Shown in pieces: positions 24,341-31,972 of a stretch of 35,802 nucleotides of DNA. The stretch comes from Bacteroides caecigallinarum. GTDB taxonomy: Bacteria > Bacteroidota > Bacteroidia > Bacteroidales > Bacteroidaceae. The notes under the pieces are model-generated. The model worked only from the letters and a program-made list of their open reading frames with translations, ran no database searches and was not told where the DNA came from. Location of the stretch: contig NZ_JACJLE010000045.1 of assembly GCF_016901995.1 (NCBI RefSeq), positions 1-35,802 of the forward strand, written 5' to 3'. Both the position numbers and the translations under genes were made by a program. The stretch's first letter is position 1, and each line of letters opens with the position of its first letter.

Positions 24341-25354
24341 TCAGCGATGTATCTCCATTTCAAGCAAAACAGGCAAATGGTCGCTATATCCTCCTTTATA
24401 TCTCATACCATTATACATACGATAAGGAGTAGTACCACCATACTTGTCGTCCTCTTCCAACAGAAAAGGAAAGTCAATGATGCATGCTTTTGAATATCTG
24501 GTGCGTATTTTACATTCTCCCAACAAGTTCCCGTTTACTATCATCTGGTCAAGAATTCCCCACTGACCGCGATAACGGTAGGTGCCTCCTTCCCTACCAT
24601 CCATTAGATTATACAACATATTTTTTTCAATAGTATTTCCCGGTTTGGAAGCATTAAGCACTTCCGAAATTGACTTGTTATACGGATAGTCGTTGAAGTC
24701 GCCCATTATTATAACATTAGGGTTTACGCGTACACTCATCACGCTGTCTGCTGTCGATTTCAATATTTCGGCAGCCATAAGTCTGAACTTTTCAGATTTT
24801 CTCCATCCCCCGGAACGTGAAGGAAAATGCACTAGAAAAACATCAAGAGTATCACCTGTCACAATACGACCTGACGCATGAAGAATATCGCGTGTAGGTC
24901 GTCCACCAATACTCGCAGTGGGAACATGAATGAATCTTTTGTCAAGCAGTCTGAAAGTGTAAGGCTGATAAAGCAGGAGCACATCTATGCCTCGTTCGTC
25001 AGGTGAATCTGTAATTATATATTCATACCCCACTTCTTTCAACTGTGAGTATTTTACAAGTGTTTCTGCACAAAATTCATTTTCCACCTCACAAAGTCCT
25101 ATGATATCGGGAACATTCTCGCGCGAGGCAGAAAGTATGACTCGGGCAATATTTTCTACTTTTTTCCGGAATTTACCGTAATTCCAGCCGCGAGGACTGT
25201 CAGGCATAAATTCCAAATCGTTTTTTAGGGAATCGTGACGGCAGTCGAAAAGATTTTCCACATTATATTCCATCACCAAAAAAGACTGTTGGGCAGCAAG
25301 GCCCAATGATATGAACCATGCCACCCAACATATCAATATTCTTATAAAGCTCAT
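24341..25354 (-). CDS. Secreted endonuclease/exonuclease/phosphatase family protein
   Basis: A 337-residue protein with a signal peptide (about 1-20, ending SLGLAAQQ). It has the DNase-I-like fold motifs: EYNVENLFD near the N-terminus, a catalytic Glu in LCEVENEF, HFPSRSGG, the GDFNDYP motif, and the C-terminal YSDHLPVLLEM with the catalytic His. The family includes nucleases, sphingomyelinases and phosphatases; export suggests extracellular or periplasmic nucleic-acid or phosphoester hydrolysis. I use the ATG at 25354; a TTG at 25360 is in frame but overlaps the pepD stop. It follows pepD by 2 bp, implying one operon. Confidence 0.9.
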   Translation of the reverse strand: MSFIRILICWVAWFISLGLAAQQSFLVMEYNVENLFDCRHDSLKNDLEFMPDSPRGWNYGKFRKKVENIARVILSASRENVPDIIGLCEVENEFCAETLVKYSQLKEVGYEYIITDSPDERGIDVLLLYQPYTFRLLDKRFIHVPTASIGGRPTRDILHASGRIVTGDTLDVFLVHFPSRSGGWRKSEKFRLMAAEILKSTADSVMSVRVNPNVIIMGDFNDYPYNKSISEVLNASKPGNTIEKNMLYNLMDGREGGTYRYRGQWGILDQMIVNGNLLGECKIRTRYSKACIIDFPFLLEEDDKYGGTTPYRMYNGMRYKGGYSDHLPVLLEMEIHR

Positions 25355-25356
25355 AA

Positions 25357-26814
25357 TCAAGCTTTAGCAGGTATATTTTTAAGAACATCAAGTAAATGTC
25401 TCCAGAACTTATCTACTGTAGGGATAAGCATTCTTTCGTCAGGAGAGTGTACTCCACGCAATGTAGGTCCGAATGAAACCATATCAAGAGAAGGATATTT
25501 CTCGAGGAACAGACCGCATTCCAATCCGGCATGGATGGCTTTCACCTTAGGTTCTGTGCCGAACAATGCCTTATAACTGTCAACAGCCACTTTCAGAATC
25601 TCCGATGAAGGATTTGGCTTCCATCCAGGATAGCCATCACCTGTAGTGACAGTTGCTCCACCTAGTTCGAAAGCAGAACGTACTGTCTGCGACATATCCA
25701 TACGTGAAGATAAAATAGAACTGCGCTGACTTGTAACAACCACAATCTGTCCGTCGCGCATCTTGATAGAAGCAAGGTTAGACGATGTTTCAACCAATCC
25801 TTCCATATCCTGACTCATGGCAAACACACCATTATGCACCGCATGGATAGAATTAAGGAACTTGGTCATTGCAGACTTCTCGATGACTTCCGGCAAAGCT
25901 GTTTCCGACTCAAGATCCATTCTGATGTTCGGCTCTGTAACAGAGAATTCGTTTTCAACGTCAGCAAGGAATATATTCAAATCCACTCTTACCGATTCCT
26001 TGTCCTTCATAGGAACAGCACATACAGCATGAGCTTCACGAGGTATCGCATTATGAAGGTTTCCTCCATCTATTTCTGCAATATATAAATCGTATTTCTG
26101 AGAGAGAAGCATCAGATAGCGATTCAATACTTTATTGGCATTAGCACGTTTCTTATTGATATCATCTCCTGAATGACCTCCTGTAAGACCTTTCACAGTA
26201 GCACGGAAAAAGAAATAACCTTCAGGTGATTTTACCATAGGACATGGGAACTGAGCTGTTGTTCCTGCCCCTCCGGCACATCCGATAAACAGTTCGCCTT
26301 CGTCTTCCGAATCAAGGTTAAGAAGAATATCTCCGTTCATAAAACCTTCTTTCAATGCGAATGCTCCGGTAAGACCTGTTTCTTCATCTACCGTGAACAA
26401 ACATTCAACAGGACCATGCTGCAAGTCTTCTGATGCCAACACAGCAAGCTGAGTTGCTACACCGATACCATTGTCTGCACCGAGAGTAGTACCTTTAGCC
26501 TTCAGCCATTCACCGTCTATATATGTTTGAATAGGGTCATTTTCGAAATCATGTACAGTATCGTTGTTCTTTTCGCAAACCATGTCTATATGCGACTGCA
26601 GGATTACGGTCTTTCTGTCTTCCATTCCAGGAGTGGCATTCTTTTTTATCAAGACATTTCCGGCTTCATCCACTTTATATTCCAATCCTTTGCTTTCGGC
26701 AAAAGCGATAAGATAAGCACGGATTTTCTCTTCCTTTTTAGAAGGACGGGGAACCTGACATATTTCGTCGAAATAATGAAAAACAATCTTAGGAGTCAAA
26801 TCTTTTACTTCCAT
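25357..26814 (-). CDS. pepD: Aminoacyl-histidine dipeptidase (M20C)
   Basis: A 485-residue cytosolic zinc dipeptidase (beta-alanyl-histidine / Xaa-His type). Motifs: LQSHIDMVCEKN with ligands His75 and Asp77, TLGADNGIGVA with bridging Asp114, VDEETGLTGA with the catalytic Glu144 and Glu145, a GGHSGDDINKKRAN segment, and a C-terminal SFGPTLRGVHSPDE with the last His ligand. Length is typical of PepD. The N-terminus LTPKIVFHYFDEICQVPRPS is the standard PepD start. It heads a pair with the EEP-family gene. A -7 box lies 40 bp upstream. Confidence 0.97.
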   Translation of the reverse strand: MEVKDLTPKIVFHYFDEICQVPRPSKKEEKIRAYLIAFAESKGLEYKVDEAGNVLIKKNATPGMEDRKTVILQSHIDMVCEKNNDTVHDFENDPIQTYIDGEWLKAKGTTLGADNGIGVATQLAVLASEDLQHGPVECLFTVDEETGLTGAFALKEGFMNGDILLNLDSEDEGELFIGCAGGAGTTAQFPCPMVKSPEGYFFFRATVKGLTGGHSGDDINKKRANANKVLNRYLMLLSQKYDLYIAEIDGGNLHNAIPREAHAVCAVPMKDKESVRVDLNIFLADVENEFSVTEPNIRMDLESETALPEVIEKSAMTKFLNSIHAVHNGVFAMSQDMEGLVETSSNLASIKMRDGQIVVVTSQRSSILSSRMDMSQTVRSAFELGGATVTTGDGYPGWKPNPSSEILKVAVDSYKALFGTEPKVKAIHAGLECGLFLEKYPSLDMVSFGPTLRGVHSPDERMLIPTVDKFWRHLLDVLKNIPAKA

Positions 26815-26853
26815 AATAATCTGTATTAAGCATTTATGTATTTATTTTCTATG

Positions 26854-26861
26854 CAAAAATA
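26854..26861 (-). promoter_or_regulatory. Candidate -7 promoter box (TATTTTTG) of pepD
   Basis: Minus-strand TAnnTTTG match 40 bp upstream of the pepD ATG; no -33 TTTG at the usual distance. Confidence 0.4.
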
Positions 26862-26936
26862 AGTTAAATAAGCCGATTTACACCTTTATAATGACTTTTT
26901 TAAAAGCATTGTGAAGTTTTAATCGTAACAAAACTA

Positions 26937-26944
26937 TATATTTG
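26937..26944 (+). promoter_or_regulatory. Candidate -7 promoter box (TATATTTG) of the small membrane protein and OmpH-like genes
   Basis: Fits TAnnTTTG on the plus strand, divergent from the pepD promoter. The only TTG upstream (26909-26911) is 25 bp away, longer than usual. Predicted start about 26951. Confidence 0.45.
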
Positions 26945-27049
26945 CACCACAAAAATAGTGAAAGGTGAGCGGAGAGGCAAATGAAAAAGGCAGTTTTTCA
27001 AATTTTGACTATCCCGAACAGTATCCTATTTATCATAAAAACTATAGCA

Positions 27050-27280
27050 ATGCTTAAGATAATACTCGCTACACTTATAATAGTAGCTGTCTGTATAGCA
27101 CTATTATGCGTAAAAATACTGTTCAAAAAGAACGGACGTTTCCCTAATACACATGTTAGCGGAAGTAAAGCCATGCGTGAAAGAGGTATCGGATGCGTGC
27201 AGTCGCAAGACAGAGAACAGCGTAAAACCAATCCTAACGCCATCTCGGAAAGACAGAAAAATGAAGAAGAAGAAGAATAA
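27050..27280 (+). CDS. Small conserved-looking membrane protein
   Basis: A 76-residue protein with one N-terminal membrane helix (about 2-22, MLKIILATLIIVAVCIALL) and a basic, hydrophilic tail containing SGSKAMRERGIGCVQSQDREQRK, ending in an acidic run. I do not know its function; single-helix proteins with such tails are often anchors. The frame is open to an upstream ATG at 26981 (99 residues), preceded by a purine-rich GGAGAGG sequence; I prefer 27050 because the helix then starts at the N-terminus, but the longer form is possible. The OmpH-like gene follows 25 bp downstream. Confidence 0.65.
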   Translation: MLKIILATLIIVAVCIALLCVKILFKKNGRFPNTHVSGSKAMRERGIGCVQSQDREQRKTNPNAISERQKNEEEEE

Positions 27281-27305
27281 TTAACTTAAATGATATAGAA
27301 AATTT

Positions 27306-27908
27306 ATGAGAAAGACTAAGTACATCCTTAAAGGATTTTTAGCTGTGGTTATGGCTGTAATGTTTGTACAGTGCGCAGGAAACAATGGTGAATCAACACA
27401 AACAGCAGCACCTGTTGCAGCTACAGGTACAACAAACATGAAGATTGCATACGTAGAGATAGACTCGCTTCTTACAAAATATCGTTTCTGGAACGACCTG
27501 AACGAACTTATGATTAAGAAGGAAGAAAATATCCGTACTACTCTTAACGAAAAGGCAAAAGCTCTTGATGCAGCAATGAAAGAATTCCAGCGCAAATATG
27601 AAAACAATGGTTTCGTAAGTGCAGAAAGCGCTCAGCAGCAGCAGAACCGTATCATCAAACAGCAGCAGGATCTTCAGGCTTTGCAGGAAAAACTTAGCAA
27701 GGACCTTGCTGACGAAAACCAGAAGAACAGCCTTCAGTTGAGAGACTCAATCAACTCATTCCTGAAAATCTACAACAAGGATAAAGGTTATAGCTTGATT
27801 ATCAGTAACACAGGTTTCGACAATCTTCTTTATGCAGATCCTGCATTCAACATCACACAGGAAATTGTTGACGGACTTAACGCACGTTACTCAGGTCTTA
27901 ACAAATAA
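27306..27908 (+). CDS. OmpH/Skp-family periplasmic chaperone-like lipoprotein
   Basis: A 200-residue protein. The N-terminus is a lipoprotein-type signal with Cys23 (MFVQC), followed by a Gln/Ala/Thr-rich spacer, then from about residue 45 the OmpH pattern KIAYVEIDSLLTKY, a long Gln/Lys/Glu-rich coiled coil (about 65-150) that forms the tentacles in Skp, and a C-terminal strand region GYSLIISNTGFDNLLYADP typical of the family. Skp-like proteins hold unfolded outer-membrane proteins in the periplasm. The lipid anchor differs from soluble Skp of Proteobacteria. A strong terminator follows about 90 bp downstream. Confidence 0.9.
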   Translation: MRKTKYILKGFLAVVMAVMFVQCAGNNGESTQTAAPVAATGTTNMKIAYVEIDSLLTKYRFWNDLNELMIKKEENIRTTLNEKAKALDAAMKEFQRKYENNGFVSAESAQQQQNRIIKQQQDLQALQEKLSKDLADENQKNSLQLRDSINSFLKIYNKDKGYSLIISNTGFDNLLYADPAFNITQEIVDGLNARYSGLNK

Positions 27909-27997
27909 TCTACTCTTCAGATAGCTTTTAAATGATGTCATTGACAGTTGGTCTGATATCAAACGAATATTGATAAGATAAATATTTCAGAATAGAT

Positions 27998-28026
27998 AAA
28001 AAGGTGGATTTTTCCACCTTTTTTTT
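27998..28026 (+). terminator. Terminator of the OmpH-like gene
   Basis: AAGGTGGA (28001-28008) and TCCACCTT (28013-28020) with a 4-nt loop, then a T run. Confidence 0.88.
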
Positions 28027-28101
28027 ATTTTCCACCCGAACAAAAAGTATGCACGTTTTGTTATATAATCATATTACGACAACATAAAACGATAGACATA
28101 T

Positions 28102-28401
28102 ATGGAAACTTTTCATGAATTAATTTCTTCATCGGACGTACCTGTAATTGTGGATTTCTTCGCTGAATGGTGCGGTCCATGCAAGGCTATGGCTCCTATA
28201 CTTAAACAAGTTAAAGACATACAGGGAGATAAAGTACGTATAATAAAAGTTGATGTTGACAAAAATAATGCACTGGCAATGAAATACAGCATACAGTCTG
28301 TGCCTACTCTGATGATTTTCAAAAACGGAAAACAGATGTGGAGACAAAGTGGAGTAATCAACACAGGCGAATTAAACAAAATCGTAGAAATGTTCAAATA
28401 A
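28102..28401 (+). CDS. trxA: Thioredoxin
   Basis: A 99-residue thiol-disulfide oxidoreductase without a signal peptide, so cytoplasmic. The active site is AEWCGPCKAM with Cys24 and Cys27; the fold is supported by VIVDFFAEW, VRIIKVDVDKNNALAMKYSIQSVPTLM (with the cis-Pro in SVPT) and FKNGKQMWRQSGV. Slightly shorter than the usual 105-110 residues at the N-terminus. It lies alone between two terminators. I do not see a standard promoter box directly upstream. Confidence 0.97.
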   Translation: METFHELISSSDVPVIVDFFAEWCGPCKAMAPILKQVKDIQGDKVRIIKVDVDKNNALAMKYSIQSVPTLMIFKNGKQMWRQSGVINTGELNKIVEMFK

Positions 28402-28441
28402 AAAAATAATTAAACTCTCATTTTTCATCATTAATTGCTCA

Positions 28442-28487
28442 AACATGGCTGAAAGTTTCCCCTATAAGCTTTCAGCCATATGTTTTT
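28442..28487. terminator. Terminator shared by trxA and the MltF-like gene
   Basis: ATGGCTGAAAG (28445-28455) pairs perfectly with CTTTCAGCCAT (28469-28479), followed by TGTTTTT on the plus strand. It lies 5 bp from the end of the converging gene. Confidence 0.82.
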
Positions 28488-28491
28488 CACA

Positions 28492-29883
28492 TCATTCCTT
28501 TATGTTTTTAATATAAACATCAGCTCGTGTCAGTACGTCACGTACAAAGTTATAGGTTTCTGTACCTCTGAAATAACCGTTCTTACAGACAGGATCCTTA
28601 TAATACTCTTCCTTATTCTTCAGTAACATATATACTGCTACATTCCCATCCCATACATATTTGTCTTTGCCATATTTCTCAGCCAAAGCCATTGCGTCGA
28701 ACACATGACCTATACCTGAATTATACGAAGCAAGCACAAACATCACACGCTCCCTGTCATCCTTTACCTTAGAGAAAATCTTCTGCAATTCTGATATGTA
28801 TTTTACTCCCCCCTTGATACTCTGTTCAGGATCACTTTCCATTCCTACAGGAACACCGTAAGCTCTGGATGTAACAGGCATTAACTGCATTAATCCTTTT
28901 GCACCTGCCCAGGAAACAGCCGACGGGTTAAAATTAGATTCTGTATAAACCAAGGCTGCAAGCAATCTCCAGTCCCAGTTTATCTGCGGCGCATACTTTC
29001 TGAACAAATCGTCATAATAGGATATTCTTCCATCTTTAAGCGAAAGAATAGAACCTTGGGGAGTATGTTTGTTAAGTTCAAAATATCTTCTGGCACTAGC
29101 CTCGAACTCGGCTGAGTTTATATTCTCTCGATGCCATTTATCCGCAGCCTCAGCCAGTTTAGGAGATGTCTTTCTTACTGCCCACGCAGAACGCTGGTCG
29201 AAACTTATCTCCATACTTATATCCAGATTTGGATTATATGTCTTATTGATTTTAGCCAGTTCGTTATTAGTTACTGTATAATCAATTTTACCTTTGGCAA
29301 CCATTTCGATAAGGTCTTCATTCGTTATACTGTCCTCGGTCACTTCGTGTATTATTATACCTCCCCCCAGTTCATGATTCAGATTTTCAAGTCGCTCCTC
29401 GTATTTCCCTGGCATAACATACACATCTTTACCTACTAATTGGGTCACATCGTTCAAGGCATCCTTATCGCTTCTTTGAACCAATACCTGATGCGATATA
29501 TTCTCTTTGCCACAATATATCAACTCTTTTTTTCTTTCATTTGTTATGGCCAGATTGTATGCAATCAGATCTCCATCCCCCCTGAGCAAAGCATCTACCA
29601 ATTCAACCTCTGAATTCAAGACCTTAACTTTCAATTCAACACCCAATGATTTCGCAAAGCCCTGTGCCAGTTCATACTGAAACCCCATAGGTACTTCCCT
29701 GTAATTAAAATATGACGCATAACTGTTTATTGTGAGCACTATGAGTTCGCCATCTTCAATAACCTGATCCAAATCATCATGAATAATTTCCACTTCACGC
29801 TCCTCTTTCACAACAAAAGGTATGGTTATAAAAGCTACCACAAGCACTATTATTGCAGGAATTAACACTCTATGTTTCTTCAT
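28492..29883 (-). CDS. mltF: MltF-like membrane-bound lytic murein transglycosylase
   Basis: A 463-residue protein. An N-terminal hydrophobic segment (about 6-25) exports or anchors it. Residues about 45-270 are a type-3 solute-binding-like regulatory domain (GELIVLTINSYASYF ... DGDLIAYNLAITNERKKELIYC). Residues about 290-460 are the SLT catalytic domain with Glu315 in LVYTESNFNPSAVS, the GAKGLMQLMP motif and the ASYNSG segment. MltF-type enzymes cut the glycan strand to anhydro-muropeptides, with the binding domain sensing cell-wall products. Divergent from the Dabb gene with overlapping promoters. In Bacteroidetes such genes are usually labelled transglycosylase SLT. Confidence 0.93.
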   Translation of the reverse strand: MKKHRVLIPAIIVLVVAFITIPFVVKEEREVEIIHDDLDQVIEDGELIVLTINSYASYFNYREVPMGFQYELAQGFAKSLGVELKVKVLNSEVELVDALLRGDGDLIAYNLAITNERKKELIYCGKENISHQVLVQRSDKDALNDVTQLVGKDVYVMPGKYEERLENLNHELGGGIIIHEVTEDSITNEDLIEMVAKGKIDYTVTNNELAKINKTYNPNLDISMEISFDQRSAWAVRKTSPKLAEAADKWHRENINSAEFEASARRYFELNKHTPQGSILSLKDGRISYYDDLFRKYAPQINWDWRLLAALVYTESNFNPSAVSWAGAKGLMQLMPVTSRAYGVPVGMESDPEQSIKGGVKYISELQKIFSKVKDDRERVMFVLASYNSGIGHVFDAMALAEKYGKDKYVWDGNVAVYMLLKNKEEYYKDPVCKNGYFRGTETYNFVRDVLTRADVYIKNIKE

Positions 29884-29919
29884 CGTATCACATTTTAATA
29901 ATTAATAAATATATTTCCG

Positions 29920-29927
29920 TATCTTTG
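29920..29927 (+). promoter_or_regulatory. Candidate -7 promoter box (TATCTTTG) of the Dabb gene
   Basis: Fits TAnnTTTG, about 40 bp before the start codon at 29968. No -33 TTTG. It lies inside the region RNA polymerase would occupy on the divergent mltF promoter. Confidence 0.45.
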
Positions 29928-29934
29928 CCGCATA

Positions 29935-29965
29935 CAAAAATACTATAATAAATAAAATATACAAA
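29935..29965 (-). promoter_or_regulatory. Promoter of mltF
   Basis: Minus strand: TTTG at 29965-29962, exactly 19 bp, then TATTTTTG at 29942-29935. Full consensus; the start is near 29928. It overlaps the plus-strand Dabb promoter. Confidence 0.7.
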
Positions 29966-29967
29966 CT

Positions 29968-30267
29968 ATGGTCAAGCACATTGTTATGTTCAAGCTGAAA
30001 GAAAGCTTGTCTGAAAATGAGAAAATTGAAATAATGAACAATTTCAAATCGGCTATTGAATCGCTGCCTGAAAAAATCAAATTCATAAAAGATATTCATG
30101 TAGGACTGAATATCAATCCTTCAGAAAAATGGGATATCTGCCTTGACAGCACTTTCGATTCGCTGGATGACGTAAAAGCATATTCTGTACATCCTGACCA
30201 CGTGGCTGCTGCCGGAATAATAAAAGATGCAAAGGAAGACAGGGCGTGTGTGGATTTTGAAATATAA
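29968..30267 (+). CDS. Dabb (stress-responsive alpha/beta-barrel) family protein
   Basis: A 99-residue protein beginning MVKHIVMFKLKESLSENEK, the opening strand of Dabb domains, followed by a helix, IKDIHVGLNINPS, the DICLDSTFDSLDDVKAYSVHPDHVAA strand-helix unit (shown here as DICLDSTF and SVHPDHV) and a last VDFEI strand. Dabb proteins form dimeric ferredoxin-like barrels and are implicated in stress or small-molecule reactions; the specific role is unknown. The thioesterase gene follows 12 bp downstream. Confidence 0.9.
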   Translation: MVKHIVMFKLKESLSENEKIEIMNNFKSAIESLPEKIKFIKDIHVGLNINPSEKWDICLDSTFDSLDDVKAYSVHPDHVAAAGIIKDAKEDRACVDFEI

Positions 30268-30279
30268 TTGTAACAGCCT

Positions 30280-30771
30280 ATGAAAAAGATTATCAACCCA
30301 TGGAAAGGCATGGACGGTTATTACTGCTTCGGATGCGCACCCAACAACGAAGCCGGAGTGAAAATGGAGTTCTACGAGGACGGAGATGATATAGTAAGTA
30401 TCTGGCATCCTGAAGCAAAATATCAGGGATGGGTAAACACACTGCATGGTGGCATACAGGCTACACTTCTGGACGAGATTTGCGCATGGGTGATAGCCAG
30501 AAAGCTTCAGACTACCGGTGTAACGTCAAAAATGGAAACCAGATACATGAAATCCATTATGACTACCGATGACTATGTGGTACTACGTGCACGTATCAGA
30601 GAACAGAAACGAAACATCATACTGGTAGGCGCATCAATCTTTAATATGAATGGCGAAGAATGTACAAAAGCTACATGTACCTACTTCACATTCTCTAAGG
30701 AAAAGGCACAAAAAGACATGTTTTTCAACGGATGCGAAACAGAAGAAGAGGATGTAAATCCACTAATTTGA
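30280..30771 (+). CDS. PaaI-type hotdog-fold thioesterase
   Basis: A 163-residue protein with the hotdog fold: CFGCAPNNEAGVKMEFYEDGD at the N-terminus (written here as CFGCAPNNEAG), the active-site helix WVNTLHGGIQATLLDEICAW with His56-Gly-Gly and Asp65/Glu66, and VTSKMETRYMKSI in the central sheet. Such enzymes hydrolyse acyl-CoA or acyl-ACP thioesters; the substrate is unknown. The Cys-x-x-Cys near residue 16 is a feature of a PaaI subgroup. It is in an apparent two-gene operon with the Dabb gene and ends just before the his promoter. Confidence 0.9.
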   Translation: MKKIINPWKGMDGYYCFGCAPNNEAGVKMEFYEDGDDIVSIWHPEAKYQGWVNTLHGGIQATLLDEICAWVIARKLQTTGVTSKMETRYMKSIMTTDDYVVLRARIREQKRNIILVGASIFNMNGEECTKATCTYFTFSKEKAQKDMFFNGCETEEEDVNPLI

Positions 30772-30800
30772 AAGAAAAATCAAACTTTTTGCATTAAAAA

Positions 30801-30832
30801 TTTGGAATTATAAATCTTTCACTATACTTTTG
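30801..30832 (+). promoter_or_regulatory. Promoter of the his operon
   Basis: TTTG at 30801-30804, a 20-bp spacer and TACTTTTG at 30825-30832. The start should be near 30839, about 16 nt before the leader peptide. Confidence 0.75.
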
Positions 30833-30854
30833 TCGCAAACAATAAGAAAAAGTT

Positions 30855-30905
30855 ATGATTTTTACAACTGCTCTACATCACCATCATCATTTCCTGACGA
30901 AATAA
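30855..30905 (+). CDS. Histidine operon leader peptide (five consecutive His codons)
   Basis: A 16-residue frame, MIFTTALHHHHHFLTK, between the his promoter and the attenuator. Its five adjacent His codons lie at 30876-30890. A ribosome stalled there for lack of His-tRNA would leave 30907-30914 free to form the antiterminator; one that reaches the stop at 30905 would cover it. The upstream AAGAAAAAG is the only RBS-like sequence. This is an hisL-type leader in role; sequence similarity to the enterobacterial one is limited to the His run. Confidence 0.88.
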   Translation: MIFTTALHHHHHFLTK

Positions 30906-30906
30906 T

Positions 30907-30988
30907 CGGTAGGCTGATGGCTCATGCAGTTCATTATAGAAAAAGATTTATTCAAGGCTTGCCGTAAAACAAACGGTGAGCCTTTTTT
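30907..30988 (+). promoter_or_regulatory. his operon attenuator (antiterminator/terminator switch)
   Basis: The terminator helix is 30954-30965 with 30973-30984 (AAGGCTTGCCGT / ACGGTGAGCCTT, including wobbles) followed by T6. The competing antiterminator is CGGTAGGC (30907-30914) with GCTTGCCG (30957-30964). A protector pairing CCATCA (30881-30886, in the His codons) with TGATGG (30915-30920) and a further alternative GGCTC (30919-30923) with GAGCC (30978-30982) are possible. The layout fits classical transcription attenuation. Confidence 0.8.
30954..30988 (+). terminator. Attenuator terminator upstream of hisG
   Basis: A 12-bp hairpin with a 7-nt A-rich loop and six T, ending 37 bp before the hisG start codon. 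Confidence 0.85.
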
Positions 30989-31024
30989 ATTAATGCAGAT
31001 TATAAACTTTTAAAATCGAAAAAT

Positions 31025-31876
31025 ATGCTAAGAATTGCCGTACAATCAAAAGGCCGCTTGTTCGAAGACACAATGGCCCTGCTTGCAGAAGCTGACATCA
31101 AACTGTCAACATCAAAACGCACATTGCTCACACAGTCAACAAACTTCCCTGTAGAAATCCTGTTCCTGCGCGATGACGACATACCTCAATGCGTGGCAAG
31201 TGGAGTTGCCGACATGGGTATAGTAGGTGAAAACGAATTTGAAGAAAGAGAAGAAGAAGCTGATATTGTCCAAAGACTGGGATTCAGCAAATGCCGTCTG
31301 TCTCTAGCCCTGCATAAAGAAATTGAGTATAACGGTCTGGAATGGTTCAACGGAAAGAAAATTGCTACTTCCTATCCGGTAATTCTGAAAAAATTCCTCG
31401 ATAAGAATAACATAAAAGCTGATATACACGTTATAACAGGTTCGGTAGAAATAGCTCCTGGAATAGGATTGGCAGACGCCATATTCGACATAGTAAGCTC
31501 AGGCTCAACACTTATCAGCAACAACCTGAAAGAGGTAGAGGTGGTAATGAAAAGCGAAGCTCTGCTGATTGGCAACAAGAACATGAGTGAAGATAAAAAA
31601 GAAATCCTCAAGGAACTGCTGTTCAGACTGGATGCCGTAAAAGCTGCCGAAGACAAGAAATATGTACTGATGAATGTTCCTACCGACAAGGTGAAAGATA
31701 TTATTGAGGTACTTCCAGGAATAAAAAGCCCTACAGTCATGCCACTTGCCACCGAGGGATGGAGCAGCGTGCACACTGTACTGGACCAGAAATGTTTTTG
31801 GGAGATAATAGGAAAACTGAAAGCTATCGGCGCACAGGGAATATTGGTTCTTCCTATCGAAAAGATGATCCTCTAA
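31025..31876 (+). CDS. hisG: ATP phosphoribosyltransferase (long form)
   Basis: A 283-residue enzyme of the first, committed step of histidine synthesis (PRPP + ATP to phosphoribosyl-ATP). N-terminal catalytic domains (about 1-205): MLRIAVQSKGRLFEDTM, GVADMGIVGENEF, and the PRPP-binding stretch GLADAIFDIVSSGSTL near 148-163. Residues about 210-283 are the HisG C-terminal regulatory (ACT-like) domain, with MNVPTDKVKDIIEVLPG, so this is the long hexameric form that senses histidine and needs no HisZ. It is the first gene of the operon, directly after the attenuator. Confidence 0.98.
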   Translation: MLRIAVQSKGRLFEDTMALLAEADIKLSTSKRTLLTQSTNFPVEILFLRDDDIPQCVASGVADMGIVGENEFEEREEEADIVQRLGFSKCRLSLALHKEIEYNGLEWFNGKKIATSYPVILKKFLDKNNIKADIHVITGSVEIAPGIGLADAIFDIVSSGSTLISNNLKEVEVVMKSEALLIGNKNMSEDKKEILKELLFRLDAVKAAEDKKYVLMNVPTDKVKDIIEVLPGIKSPTVMPLATEGWSSVHTVLDQKCFWEIIGKLKAIGAQGILVLPIEKMIL

Positions 31877-31901
31877 GAATAAGAATAAAGATTTAAAGTT
31901 G

Positions 31902-31969
31902 TTAGTTTTTAGTTGTTAGAAATCTATGCTGATATAACTAAAAACTAATAACCAACAACTAAAAACTAA
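31902..31969 (+). repeat. Inverted and direct repeats between hisG and hisD
   Basis: TTAGTTTTTAGTTGTT (31902-31917) is the exact reverse complement of 31954-31969. The 13-mer AACTAAAAACTAA occurs twice (31936-31948 and 31957-31969), so the left arm has two possible partners. The right arm ends 3 nt before the hisD ATG. It lacks a T tract; it may be an intercistronic mRNA element or a small dispersed repeat. Confidence 0.7.
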
Positions 31970-31972
31970 AAA

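Noticed and set aside
25355..25360. TTG start for the EEP-family gene
   Set aside because: It overlaps the pepD stop and adds only two residues; the ATG at 25354 gives a normal signal peptide.
30855..30905. His-rich frame as an affinity-tag or cloning artefact
   Set aside because: The His run sits in a short leader between a native promoter and a terminator upstream of hisG, with mixed CAT/CAC codons; attenuation explains it.
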